NCBI GenBank assembly: GCA_020721255.1
Contig: DYND01000004.1
Span: forward strand, 1 to 64,000
Source of the DNA: Chlorobium chlorochromatii
GTDB lineage: Bacteria > Bacteroidota > Chlorobiia > Chlorobiales > Chlorobiaceae
Direction of reading: 5' to 3'
DNA length: 64,000 nt
This document shows positions 32,067-42,049 of the stretch, in pieces (position 1 is the first letter of the stretch; every line of letters begins with the position of its first letter). The position numbers and the translations under genes were made by a program. Below the pieces are notes generated by a model. That model saw only the letters and a program-made list of their open reading frames with translations, searched no databases and was not told the origin of the DNA.

Positions 32067-32957
32067 TCACTCATCGCGGCTGCCTTTTTTCTCAATGGCT
32101 CTGATCGCCTTATCGGAATCGCTTTCCAACTGCTGTGCGGCCAGTTGTTTTGCGTTCAACTTACTGACTACCGGTTTGCCCGTGCTCCTTTCCAATTGCT
32201 GGCGCGCAGCCTTGGCGGTCTTGGCGCCTTCTTTCGCGACTTGCGCGCTTTCAGCAAGACCTTCGGGGTTACGCACTTGCGAAATATCCGTAGTGGCAAC
32301 TTCGGCCAGCATGTTGAGCACCAGTTCGGTGTTGGTCATGTTGTCGCGCAGGTTTTCTTTTTTCAGCCCCTTGTGCTGCTTGTATTCGCGGGTGCTCATG
32401 CCGCTCCATACGCGGCTCATCAGGTCGGTAAGCGCGGCATATTCTTGGCCTTGCTGAACCCCCGCCTTGTCCCATTCGTCGGTCAGTGCCTTGCGCACTT
32501 CGATGGATTTGATGCGCTGGTTGATCCAATTCTCGCTGTAACCCAAGCGACGGTAGCTGTGAATAGCGCGATCAATCGAAAGCTCGGGGTCAACCGTTTC
32601 GTCCAAGCGTTCGCGGCCCACCTGTGCCAGCCACAGTTTGAATGGCTCGGCCTTTGGAGAGGGCACGGATTGGATAATGCGCAGAAGCTGTTCTGTGTCG
32701 GCCACGTCGGTCAGACGCATTTTTCCGTCGTGGGCTTGCATTTTCAACTGACTACAAACTGTAGTCGGTTCAGCCCCCTCTTGTTTTAGGCGTGTTTTCA
32801 TCACGCTCCAATACTTGCGGGCGCGCTCATGGCTGGGTTGGTCACTCAAAATGGCAATAACATCAACGACCGAGAACCACCATTTTTCGGCTTCATCCTC
32901 CCATAATTGGCGCACTTCCCTGTTATCAAACAAGGTTATTTTGTTTTTCGGTTCATT
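32067..32957 (-). CDS. DinD/BRO-N domain (phage antirepressor-like) protein, copy 2
   Basis: [72 protein letters not shown], clearly paralogous to copy 1. Confidence 0.82.
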   Translation of the reverse strand, partial: NEPKNKITLFDNREVRQLWEDEAEKWWFSVVDVIAILSDQPSHERARKYWSVMKTRLKQEGAEPTTVCSQLKMQAHDGKMRLTDVADTEQLLRIIQSVPSPKAEPFKLWLAQVGRERLDETVDPELSIDRAIHSYRRLGYSENWINQRIKSIEVRKALTDEWDKAGVQQGQEYAALTDLMSRVWSGMSTREYKQHKGLKKENLRDNMTNTELVLNMLAEVATTDISQVRNPEGLAESAQVAKEGAKTAKAARQQLERSTGKPVVSKLNAKQLAAQQLESDSDKAIRAIEKKGSRDE

Positions 32958-32996
32958 CATGGTCTTTCTCCCAGTGGATTGCACTGCATAGTGATC

Positions 32997-33018
32997 ATCC
33001 AGTAGTTTTTCCATAAAA
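32997..33018. repeat. 22-bp direct repeat copy 2 (displaced hsdS start remnant)
   Basis: ATCCAGTAGTTTTTCCATAAAA; encodes MEKLLD like the hsdS start. Confidence 0.85.
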
Positions 33019-33245
33019 CTTATCGCGCTCGCCTTCTTTTTGAACTGTCATCTGATGGTTGACAGTTGCTTTCTCATTCAGCTCTTGGTCGTCAAAAATG
33101 GCCTGCGTGTGCTTGCTGATATTTTGCTTGGTGGTTTGAAAAAGCTCGGCAATTTCTGATTGAGATAACCAAACCGTGCCGTTTTCCAGATGTAAATCAA
33201 TTTTGGTCTGCCGTCTTCGGTGGTGTAAATAATGACATCGCTCAT
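33019..33245 (-). pseudogene. Truncated, frameshifted RhuM-family gene fragment
   Basis: MSDVIIYTTEDG then, after a frameshift, KIDLHLENGTVWLSQSEIAELFQTTKQNISKHTQAIFDDQELNEKATVNHQMTVQKEGERDKFY; breaks at the 22-bp repeat. Confidence 0.75.
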
Positions 33246-33248
33246 GGC

Positions 33249-34799
33249 TTAAGCCTCCTCACCTTCAATCTCAGACACAATCGCATCAATCTCCTTGCGC
33301 AACTGGTCAATTTTCGCAACCGTGGTTTTCAGCTCGGCATTGAGCTGAGTAATATCAACCACTTCACGGTTATCTTTAGCTTCCACATAGCTGCTGACCG
33401 ACAGGTTGTAATCATTGGCAGCGATTGCCTCACAACTGACCGATTTGGCAAAATGCTCAACATTCGTTTTGCTGTCGAATGCCTGCATGATGTGTTCGAT
33501 GTGGGTGTCGGTGAGGGTGTTGGTATTGGTTTCCTTTTTAAACAGTGCACTGGCATCAATAAACTGGGTGGTGGTGTCGATTTTGTGTTTGGACAGCACC
33601 AAAATGGTAACCGCGATGGTGGTGCCAAAAAACAGGTTGGGCGCAAGTGAAATCACGGTTTCGACATAATTGTTGTCCACCAGATATTGGCGGATTTTCT
33701 GCTCGGCACCGCCACGGTAAAAAATACCGGGAAAGCAGACAATCGCCGCACGGCCTTTGCCGGACAGGTAACTGAGAGCATGGAGTACAAAAGCCAAGTC
33801 GGCTTTGGATTGAGGTGCTAAAACACCAGCCGCAGCAAAGCGCTCATCATTAATCAGGGTTGGGTCGTCACTGCCTATCCATTTCACCGAATACGGCGGG
33901 TTGGAGACAATAGCATCAAAGGGTTTGTCATCACCAAAATCCGGGTTTCGCAGCGTATCACCCAATTGAATGTTGAACTTGTCGTAATTGATGTTGTGCA
34001 AAAACATGTTCATACGGGCCAGGTTATAGGTGGTGTGGTTGATCTCCTGACCAAAAAAGCCGTCTTCAATAATGTGGGCATCAAAGTGCTTTTTGGATTG
34101 CAGCAGCAGGGAACCGGAACCACACGCAGGGTCATAAATCTTATTGACGCTGGTTTGCTTGTGCATCGCCAGTTGTGCTATCAGCCTGGAAACATGTTGC
34201 GGTGTGAAAAACTCGCCACCGGATTTACCGGCATTAGCGGCGTAGTTAGAGATCAAAAACTCGTAGGCATCGCCAAACAGGTCGATGTGGCTACCTTCAA
34301 AGTCGCCAAAGTCCAGCCTCTCCACCCCTTTGAGTACAGCGGCCAAACGGGTGTTTTTGTCGGCGACGGTGTTACCGAGGCGATTACTGGTGGTATCGAA
34401 ATCGGCAAACAGCCCTTTAATATCCTGCTCCGAGGGGTAGCCGTTGGCGGAGCTTTCGATGGCGGCAAATATGGCGGCCAGGTCGGTATTCAAGCTTTCG
34501 TTGGTGTTGGCTCTGGCGGCAATGCTGGCGAACAGTTGGCTGGGGTAGATGAAGTAGCCCTTGGTTTTAATGGCATCATCTTTGATTTCGGGGGTGATGA
34601 CCTTATCGCCGAGTTGCGCATAGTTGATGCTGTCATCACCGCCGTCAATGTAACTGGCAAAGTTTTCACTGATAAAGCGATAGAACAAGGTGCCAAGTAC
34701 ATATTGCTTGAAATCCCAGCCATCGACTGCGCCTCGTACATCATTGGCAATCTGCCAGATTTGGCGTTGCAGTTCGGCGCGTTGTTGGGTGCTTGTCAT
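33249..34799 (-). CDS. hsdM: Type I restriction-modification methyltransferase subunit M
   Basis: [26 protein letters not shown], and NPPY methyltransferase motifs. Confidence 0.96.
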   Translation of the reverse strand: MTSTQQRAELQRQIWQIANDVRGAVDGWDFKQYVLGTLFYRFISENFASYIDGGDDSINYAQLGDKVITPEIKDDAIKTKGYFIYPSQLFASIAARANTNESLNTDLAAIFAAIESSANGYPSEQDIKGLFADFDTTSNRLGNTVADKNTRLAAVLKGVERLDFGDFEGSHIDLFGDAYEFLISNYAANAGKSGGEFFTPQHVSRLIAQLAMHKQTSVNKIYDPACGSGSLLLQSKKHFDAHIIEDGFFGQEINHTTYNLARMNMFLHNINYDKFNIQLGDTLRNPDFGDDKPFDAIVSNPPYSVKWIGSDDPTLINDERFAAAGVLAPQSKADLAFVLHALSYLSGKGRAAIVCFPGIFYRGGAEQKIRQYLVDNNYVETVISLAPNLFFGTTIAVTILVLSKHKIDTTTQFIDASALFKKETNTNTLTDTHIEHIMQAFDSKTNVEHFAKSVSCEAIAANDYNLSVSSYVEAKDNREVVDITQLNAELKTTVAKIDQLRKEIDAIVSEIEGEEA

Positions 34800-34874
34800 T
34801 ATGCCTTTCTGTTTAAAATAACCATCAGCTCGGAATTGAGCTTGGTATTATACGAGTTAAAGCATTCTACAATG

Positions 34875-34936
34875 CCCTTATGTGTGAATATAGATGTCTC
34901 CCTAGTTGAGGCGACATCTATATTCACACATAAGGG
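34875..34936. repeat. Perfect 24-bp inverted repeat with 14-nt spacer between fic and hsdM
   Basis: CCCTTATGTGTGAATATAGATGTC ... GACATCTATATTCACACATAAGGG. Confidence 0.9.
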
Positions 34937-34953
34937 GTTATTCTGCTACAAGT

Positions 34954-36003
34954 TCAATTATTAATTTCCCAATATCCTGTTTTATCGCTTCCAATGCGTT
35001 CTACTAACCCAAGTTTTTTTAGTTCCTGAATATGTCTTTTAATGGTTGAAATGGAATATCCTGTTTCATTGGCAATTTCAATGTATTTGGCTTTTGGCTT
35101 TTGTTTTAAACGATGTAAGATGTTACTTTTTACAGGGTCATTTACAAGGTCATTTATTGCTTTTACAGGGTCATTTTGTCTATTTGCAAAATCAATATAC
35201 TGAACATGAATTTCGCGGTTTTTTAAGATGTGGTTTTTTCCAAGCAACAAGTTTTCAAAAAAGCGCAATAAAAATTCATTGTTTGCATCAATGTTATTTG
35301 AGTGATTTCTATAATTGGCTCTCACTAATGCATTGCGGAAATACCACGAATTTCGCTCAAACATTTCGTTATTCACTTCAAAACCGAACAAGCGCAGGTA
35401 TTTGATTAAAAATATTGCTGTTGTTCTGGTGTTGCCTTCCCCAAAAACGTGGATTTGCCACAGGAAGGAAATAAAAAGCGCGATGTGTTCAATGGTTTCT
35501 TGTTTGCTCAATCCTTTGTAGCTAAACTTCTTTTCTTGTTCAAAATCGTATTCAAATGTGGCTTTCAAACTCTCTGCACTTGCATACAAAACCGTTTCCC
35601 CATTTAAAACCCACTCTTGTTTAGTGATGTTGTAGTCGCGGATTTTACCTGCATGGTTGTATATACCCTGAAACAACCTGCGATGAATAGTAAGATATTC
35701 AATCGGAGAGAAGGTAAATGTTTGTTCGCTTAAAATTTCTGCAATGCGTGCCGAAACTTTGTCGGCTTCTTCGGTTCGGTTTTCATCGTTTTTTTGGGGG
35801 TGCTGTTGGTAATAGCTGTCAATACGTTGTTTAACTTCTTGAATGGAAATATCACCATCAATATTTTTTTTGGCAGTAGCTATCAAATAGTCAGATGGCT
35901 TTAACCCATCCACTTGTTGCAAACCGATAGCTGTTTTCCAAACTTTAGCTTTTTCTGCTTTGCTTGGTTCACCCTGTCGTATATATTCATCAAAATTTTC
36001 CAT
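34954..36003 (-). CDS. Fic family protein with C-terminal winged HTH
   Basis: LQQVDGLKPSDYL, HRRLFQGIYNHAGKIRDYNITKQEWVLNG; Fic core variant HVFGEGNTRTTAIFLIKYL; wHTH near C-terminus. Confidence 0.9.
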   Translation of the reverse strand: MENFDEYIRQGEPSKAEKAKVWKTAIGLQQVDGLKPSDYLIATAKKNIDGDISIQEVKQRIDSYYQQHPQKNDENRTEEADKVSARIAEILSEQTFTFSPIEYLTIHRRLFQGIYNHAGKIRDYNITKQEWVLNGETVLYASAESLKATFEYDFEQEKKFSYKGLSKQETIEHIALFISFLWQIHVFGEGNTRTTAIFLIKYLRLFGFEVNNEMFERNSWYFRNALVRANYRNHSNNIDANNEFLLRFFENLLLGKNHILKNREIHVQYIDFANRQNDPVKAINDLVNDPVKSNILHRLKQKPKAKYIEIANETGYSISTIKRHIQELKKLGLVERIGSDKTGYWEINN

Positions 36004-36024
36004 ACGTTCAATTCATGTACTTGT

Positions 36025-36103
36025 CTGAATCAGAATTTTTGGGATTAATAAATTTTCTGAATTCATTCGGTTCATTCTTAAATTTTTTTGAATTCTGATT
36101 CAG
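36025..36103. repeat. 13-bp inverted repeat upstream of fic
   Basis: CTGAATCAGAATT ... AATTCTGATTCAG starting 22 bp 5' of the fic start codon. Confidence 0.7.
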
Positions 36104-36282
36104 ATATTTTTGTTGACATTTACCGAACCTTTGAAGCTTAACGTAAAATCACCAATAAAGCAATGATTCTATGTGAATTAATAAGCTCAATGACTATGTT
36201 TTGGCATCGTTCATTCAGACAAGCCCAATAACCATACAATTCACTTCGGCTCTGCTCAGTGAACGATGTCCTGCCACCAACA

Positions 36283-36325
36283 AAAAAAAGACGTTGCCTT
36301 CGACTACGCTCAGGCAACGTCTTTT
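36283..36325 (-). terminator. Rho-independent terminator of bchI-bchD
   Basis: On the minus strand AAAAGACGTTGCC-tgagcgtagtcgaa-GGCAACGTCTTTTTTTT. Confidence 0.8.
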
Positions 36326-36352
36326 AAACGTAGATATGTACCGTCTCGAACG

Positions 36353-38215
36353 TTAAAAACTCAACGCAGCTTCAACAATCTGCTCGGCTTTTGCATTCGG
36401 CAAATAGAAATAACGCCCTCCGAGCTTCTGGGCAAGCTTGGGTGCTTCACCCCTCGAAAGATAGTTCATCTGGGTATCGATAACGATAGCAGCAACACCA
36501 TCAGCCTGGATAGATAGCGATAGTGCCTCAACCTCCTTCTCAAGCTCCTCCTTGGTCGCTTTTTCTGCAGTAGGATCAAAAGTCGATTGCAGGCTGATAT
36601 TACCACGTCCATCAGTAATAAGCACAAACATCACCTGTGTCACCCCTTTGGTTCGAGCCTGTTTAGCAGTCTCCCAACCAAGATAGAGTGCAGAAGCAAG
36701 CGGCGTGCCTCCACCAGTCGGCAGCACATCAAGCTCACGTTTTGCACGGTCAACACTCTGTGATGGCGGAAGCAATACCTGTGCCTGCTTGCCACGGAAC
36801 GAAATAAGAGCAACCTGATCGCGATGCACATAAGCGTTCTGCAAAAGACTTGCTACAGCACCTTTCGCCTGGCGCATACGGTTCAGCGCCATGGAGCCAG
36901 AAGCATCAACCATGAAAATAAAGAGCGTACCCGACTTATCGCGGAATCGCTTGATTTTAACATCGTCCTTCGTGATGAGCAGGGCTGTTTTTGGTCTGCC
37001 AGCCATTTTGCTGTCGCGGCGGCGAGTCTCCTGCCACGGTGCAGCAGAGATAAGTGTTGGGATAAGCGCAACTTTACCACTGCGCATCTCACCCGGCTGC
37101 GACCGCACAAAACGGCCACGCTTGTTGTTGAGCGCTTCACCACGGCTTCCAGTTGTCGCCTTCTTTTTTGAGGCAAGGGAGATATTGAGAATATTATCCG
37201 GCAGTTCCATTTCGACCGCCTCCATCATCAGCTCCTCAATCATATCTGGAGTCTCTTTCTGCTGCTCTTCAGCATCAGAATCTGATGTATCCGCTGGCGC
37301 TTCCTCATCTTCCCCCTCCGGTTCATCCTCCGGTGGTGGCGGGAGCTCCTCTTGCGGGGGTGCTTCATTCGATTCAGCCTCTCTCTCCGGCATACGCGTA
37401 GCACGAGGAATCAGCACCAGCTTAATCGCCTGCTTCATATCCTCATCTTCAACATCACTGCGCTGGGCAAGTGCTGCCGACGCAAGTGCTGCTCGAACGG
37501 TAAAAATATCAACACGATTTCCCTCAACACCCAAACTGATTGCCGTCTGAATCAACGCCTTAATCTGATCGTCAGTAATAGAAACGTGCGGCAACTGCTC
37601 TTTTGCGGCTTTAATAAAACCCGCAAGCATGTTCAGTTCATCCTGAGTGTCCTCAGCATCGCGCGTACCCATTACAATATTGACAATTTTTTTCCGGGCA
37701 CGATAGTCATTCTGCGCCGTAAAAGGCACAATAATGCCAATGCGGTCCAGCAGCCCCATACGAACCTCTCCGTCGGAAGGGTCGTAGGTACCAACGAGCA
37801 TGAACTTCGCGGGATGCACCTCACTAAGCCCCTCACGCTCAACAAGCACCTCACTGCGCGACATCGCATCCATAATGTGCGACACGGCCGAGCTGTCGAG
37901 CAGACTGAGCGAATCAACATAGAGCACACCACCATGGGCTTTAGAGAGCACACCGTGCTGCACCACACGAAGACCAGTAGCAAGAGTTGCCTCAAGATCA
38001 ACGCCACCAATTAAACGATCTTCAGTAACGTTCAAAGGAAGTTCCACAAAAGGGGTGCTTTCGGGAAGAATATCAGCAAACGCCCTGGCAAGTGTCGATT
38101 TTCCCGACCCAACAGCAGAAGGGATAACAACACCGCCAAGTTCTGAATCAACGGCCAGCAGCATAAGCGCCTGCTTGGCCAGATCCATCCCTACAATATC
38201 GGTAAACGCTATCAT
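36353..38215 (-). CDS. bchD: Magnesium chelatase subunit D (BchD)
   Basis: AAA domain, acidic Pro/Glu linker, VWA domain (FIFMVDASGSMALNRM); overlaps bchI. Confidence 0.95.
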   Translation of the reverse strand: MIAFTDIVGMDLAKQALMLLAVDSELGGVVIPSAVGSGKSTLARAFADILPESTPFVELPLNVTEDRLIGGVDLEATLATGLRVVQHGVLSKAHGGVLYVDSLSLLDSSAVSHIMDAMSRSEVLVEREGLSEVHPAKFMLVGTYDPSDGEVRMGLLDRIGIIVPFTAQNDYRARKKIVNIVMGTRDAEDTQDELNMLAGFIKAAKEQLPHVSITDDQIKALIQTAISLGVEGNRVDIFTVRAALASAALAQRSDVEDEDMKQAIKLVLIPRATRMPEREAESNEAPPQEELPPPPEDEPEGEDEEAPADTSDSDAEEQQKETPDMIEELMMEAVEMELPDNILNISLASKKKATTGSRGEALNNKRGRFVRSQPGEMRSGKVALIPTLISAAPWQETRRRDSKMAGRPKTALLITKDDVKIKRFRDKSGTLFIFMVDASGSMALNRMRQAKGAVASLLQNAYVHRDQVALISFRGKQAQVLLPPSQSVDRAKRELDVLPTGGGTPLASALYLGWETAKQARTKGVTQVMFVLITDGRGNISLQSTFDPTAEKATKEELEKEVEALSLSIQADGVAAIVIDTQMNYLSRGEAPKLAQKLGGRYFYLPNAKAEQIVEAALSF

Positions 38216-39402
38216 TATACGGCTTCCACTTCTCCGAGGACTTTAGCAAGTTCACGATCAATTTTTTCACCGGCATCAAGAGTTTCAAGCGGATCTTTGC
38301 GCAGGCGGTGACGCAGGCAAAGCCCTGCAATCTCCTTAACATGCTGCATGGTAACAACGGTTTCGCCCTTATAGGCTGCATGAGCATGCGCTGTACGGGT
38401 AATGGTAAGTTCACCACGGTGACCATCAATACCAAGATTCATACAAAGCTTGGCAATATCAGTCAGCACCTCATCAGTCATGGTAACCTGAGGCAACAAA
38501 TCCTTTGCCGTCTGAATCTTCTGCTGCAAAGCCTGCTGTTCTGCATTATATTTTTCCATAAACGCATCAGGATTCTCATCAAACTCACGGCGAAGCTTAA
38601 CAATAGCAACTCGCTTTTGAATATCAAGAATCGTAATGATACGGGCATGAAGACCGAAACGGTCGAGAAGCTGGGGACGAAGTTCACCCTCTTCCGGGTT
38701 ACCAGAGCCCACAAGCACAAAACGCGCCGGGTGGCGAATACTGATACCTTCACGTTCAACCACGTTTTTACCGCTGGCAGCAACGTCAAGAAGAACGTCA
38801 ACAAGGTGATCGTCAAGCAAGTTCACTTCATCAATATAGAGAAAGCCCCGGTTAGCCTGAGCGAGCAAGCCTGGCTCAAAAGCCTTGACACCACTGGTCA
38901 GTGCCTGTTCGATATCGATGGTACCGCAAACACGGTCTTCAGTAGCACCAAGTGGAAGATCAACAACCGGAACCGGAATTTGCTCAACCTTGAGTGTTGC
39001 AGGGTCAATTGCCTTACCGCCTTTTTTACCATCTTCAGCCTCAAGATACTGTTCAACAGTACGATTATAAGTATCACCTGCAACCCTTTCGATGAAAGGA
39101 AGCACTTCAGCAAGCGCCCTGACGGTGGTACTCTTTCCGGTACCTCTGTGGCCCATCACCAGCACACCTCCAATTCTCGGGTCAATAATATTGAGAATCA
39201 GACTGAGTTTCATCTCCTCCTGACCAACAATTGCGGTAAAAGGAAATGCCAGGCCAGACTTCTTTTTCTTTACTGCTGATTCCGCCTTCGCCTTTGCCGC
39301 AACTGGTTTCTTTGCAGCAGTTTTTTTTGCAACTGGTTCAGTCTGAGTCATAATTGGTCGTTTCGCGTTTGGTTGATACCTTCGCCCTGTGAACTCATTC
39401 AC
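38215..39402 (-). CDS. bchI: Magnesium chelatase ATPase subunit I (BchI)
   Basis: FPFTAIVGQEEMKLSLILNIIDPRIGGVLVMGHRGTGKSTTVRALAEVLP; FLYIDEVNLLDDHLVDVLLD. Confidence 0.97.
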   Translation of the reverse strand: MNEFTGRRYQPNAKRPIMTQTEPVAKKTAAKKPVAAKAKAESAVKKKKSGLAFPFTAIVGQEEMKLSLILNIIDPRIGGVLVMGHRGTGKSTTVRALAEVLPFIERVAGDTYNRTVEQYLEAEDGKKGGKAIDPATLKVEQIPVPVVDLPLGATEDRVCGTIDIEQALTSGVKAFEPGLLAQANRGFLYIDEVNLLDDHLVDVLLDVAASGKNVVEREGISIRHPARFVLVGSGNPEEGELRPQLLDRFGLHARIITILDIQKRVAIVKLRREFDENPDAFMEKYNAEQQALQQKIQTAKDLLPQVTMTDEVLTDIAKLCMNLGIDGHRGELTITRTAHAHAAYKGETVVTMQHVKEIAGLCLRHRLRKDPLETLDAGEKIDRELAKVLGEVEAV

Positions 39403-39476
39403 CGGAAAAGGCTTAATGTTTAGAAGTTAATTTTCAGACTCTGAATTTATACTTTTGGATAGACAATATCAAAAAG

Positions 39477-40892
39477 TCACTTTTGCAGAGCATTTTCTGC
39501 AGCCTCTTTTATACTTTCAGAAAGCGTTGGATGCGCGTGTATCGTAGAAGCAATCTGTTCAGCCGTCAGCTCAAACCGACGGGCAAGTGTCAGTTCGCCA
39601 ATCAGCTCAACGGCTCCATGCCCCAGAACATGCGCGCCCAGCAGGCTATAATCAGCACTGTTAAACACCAGCTTCACCAAACCCTCAAGATTACCGTAGG
39701 CATTCGCTTTGCCCGATGCTGCAAACATGGCACGTCCGACCTTGACCGTATAGCCTCGCGCAATCGCCTGCTCCTCGCTCAGCCCGATACTCGCAACTGA
39801 CGGCTCAGCATAAACACAGCGAGGAATCATACTCTCATCAATGGGTGTAGAGCTTTTTCCGCCGATAGTATCGACCGCAATAACTGCTTCAGCCGAAGCT
39901 TTGTGCGCCAGCAACATACCACCACGAACATCGCCAATTGCGAAAATATTCGTGGCCGTTGTTCTGCATAAGGCATCAGTCACAATAAAACCACGCGCAA
40001 CCTCAACACCGGCACACTCCAGACCAAGCCCGTCACTGTTACCGGTAACACCAACCGCAACAAGGAGATGATCCGCCTGAACCGGCTGTGGCTCAGCACC
40101 CTCAGCAACCAGCATAGCCCGCACCTGCTCACCCTCAACCGTCACATCCTCCAGCTTAGCGCCTGTTACAACAGTTATGCCCGCTTTCTCAAATGAAAGC
40201 TGCAGCGCCTCAGAAATCTCTACATCCTCAAGCGGCAACAAACGCGGCAACAGCTCCACAATAGTCACAGCAGTACCTGCCATGGCATAAAACCAAGCCA
40301 TTTCAACACCGATTGCACCGCCGCCGACCACAATCATTGATGCAGGAAGCTGCTTGAGCGCAAGCGCTTCCCTGCTGGTGATAATGCGTTTTCCGTCAGG
40401 CTCCATACCGGAGAGTTGGCGCGAGCGAGCACCCGAAGCAATAATAATATGGTTGGCCGTCACCGTTTCCACACGAACTCCGTCACGAAAAACATCAAGA
40501 TCGTGAGCACTGTTGAAGAAAGCTTCACCTTGCACAACATCAACACCTGCGCGACGCAGCATAAAGCCGATCCCTTTCGAGAGTTTCAGCGCCACATTAC
40601 GGCTGCGCTTCACTGCTTCCGCCAAATCAATCTCACCCGACGCAACCTTAATTCCATATCGATCGGCTTTTTTCACCAATTCAAAAAGTTCGGCGCTCCT
40701 CAAAAGAGCTTTAGTAGGAATACAACCCCAATTAACACAAACACCGCCCAATGCGGCTTTTTCAATAAGGCAAACCTTCATTCCGGCCTTTGCAGCACGA
40801 AGCGCTGCCTCATAACCACCAGGACCAGACCCTATAACCGTAAGATCAACGGAACGAACAGGAAGCTCAGACGACTGTTGCATGGAAAGCAT
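39477..40892 (-). CDS. lpdA: Dihydrolipoyl dehydrogenase
   Basis: GSGPGGYEAALRAAKAG, GGVCVNWGCIPTKALL redox motif, HAHPTLSE. Confidence 0.95.
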   Translation of the reverse strand: MLSMQQSSELPVRSVDLTVIGSGPGGYEAALRAAKAGMKVCLIEKAALGGVCVNWGCIPTKALLRSAELFELVKKADRYGIKVASGEIDLAEAVKRSRNVALKLSKGIGFMLRRAGVDVVQGEAFFNSAHDLDVFRDGVRVETVTANHIIIASGARSRQLSGMEPDGKRIITSREALALKQLPASMIVVGGGAIGVEMAWFYAMAGTAVTIVELLPRLLPLEDVEISEALQLSFEKAGITVVTGAKLEDVTVEGEQVRAMLVAEGAEPQPVQADHLLVAVGVTGNSDGLGLECAGVEVARGFIVTDALCRTTATNIFAIGDVRGGMLLAHKASAEAVIAVDTIGGKSSTPIDESMIPRCVYAEPSVASIGLSEEQAIARGYTVKVGRAMFAASGKANAYGNLEGLVKLVFNSADYSLLGAHVLGHGAVELIGELTLARRFELTAEQIASTIHAHPTLSESIKEAAENALQK

Positions 40893-40965
40893 AGCAGATA
40901 TGGTATGGTTTTGTTATACTGACTCCGCAAGTGTTCTGGCGGTAGTATTCAAGTTTTGGAAAATG

Positions 40966-42012
40966 CAAAATCAGTTGATAAAAAACGAATCTGAATCGGG
41001 GATAGATGCTGCTCTTGAACCGAAAAAGCTCACCCTTCAGGTCAGCCGCGTACAAACGCCAATGCGGATTGACCAATATCTGACACGCCAGGTGGAAAAC
41101 GCTACACGCAACAAGGTGCAGGAGGCAATTGAGGAGGGACGGGTACTGGTCAATGAAAAAATCGTCAAATCGAACTACCGCATCAAATCGTGCGATGTCA
41201 TTCAGATGACCTTTCTTCGGCCACCCGCACCGGAACTGGCACCGGAAGATATTCCAATTGACATTATCTATGAAGACGATGATCTGATGGTCATCAACAA
41301 ACATCCGGGTATGGTCGTCCATCCGGCATTCGGCAACTGGACAGGCACTTTAGCCAACGCCATTCTCCATCACCTCGGCAGAGATGCTGAAGAACTCGAC
41401 AAGTCCGAACTTCGTCCCGGCATTGTGCACCGACTCGACAAGAACACCTCCGGGCTTATCATTGTCGCAAAAAATCCGGTGGCTCTCCACCGTCTTGCGC
41501 GCCAGTTCGCCGATCGCAAAGTGATAAAGATCTATAAGGCAATGGTATGGGGAGTTCCCAATCCACTGTCGGGCACCATAACAACCAATATCGGACGGTC
41601 GAGAAAAGACCGGAAAGTAATGGCAAATTTCCCCTACGAAGGCAAGGATGGAAAAACTGCCATTACCGACTACAGCGTCACCGAAAACCTCCACTGGTTT
41701 TCACTCCTGTCACTCACGCTGCATACGGGAAGAACTCACCAAATCCGAGCTCACCTGCAACACCTTGGCCACCAGATACTCGGCGACGAAACATACGGAG
41801 GCGCCTCACTGCGTACACTCCCCTTCAGCAAAAGCGAGGGATTCGTCAGAAACCTGCTTGAACTGCTGCCACGCCAGGCATTGCACGCCGAAACACTTTC
41901 GTTTCAGCAACCATCCAGCAGAGATGAACTCTCTTTTACCGCACCACTACCGGAGGATATGCAGCTTGCGCTGGAGAAGATTCGCGGGATAATGAATCAA
42001 CTCACTTCATAA
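40966..42012 (+). CDS. rluD: RluA family pseudouridine synthase (RluD-like)
   Basis: N-terminal S4-like region; HRLDKNTSGLIIVAK catalytic motif; GRTHQIRAHLQHLGHQILGDETYGG. Confidence 0.93.
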   Translation, partial: QNQLIKNESESGIDAALEPKKLTLQVSRVQTPMRIDQYLTRQVENATRNKVQEAIEEGRVLVNEKIVKSNYRIKSCDVIQMTFLRPPAPELAPEDIPIDIIYEDDDLMVINKHPGMVVHPAFGNWTGTLANAILHHLGRDAEELDKSELRPGIVHRLDKNTSGLIIVAKNPVALHRLARQFADRKVIKIYKAMVWGVPNPLSGTITTNIGRSRKDRKVMANFPYEGKDGKTAITDYSVTENLHWFSLLSLTLHTGRTHQIRAHLQHLGHQILGDETYGGASLRTLPFSKSEGFVRNLLELLPRQALHAETLSFQQPSSRDELSFTAPLPEDMQLALEKIRGIMNQLTS

Positions 42013-42049
42013 CCTCATAATAGTATCAGCAACTAAACCGGATCACCCT

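Noticed and set aside
33966-34964. 332-aa plus-strand ORF
   Set aside because: Entirely antisense to hsdM, which has clear methyltransferase motifs; the Gly/Val-rich translation is a codon-bias shadow.
36891-37550. 219-aa Ser-rich plus-strand ORF
   Set aside because: Antisense shadow of the acidic linker region of bchD.
38308-39279. 323-aa plus-strand ORF
   Set aside because: Antisense to bchI; no recognisable domain; Asn/Thr-rich shadow ORF.
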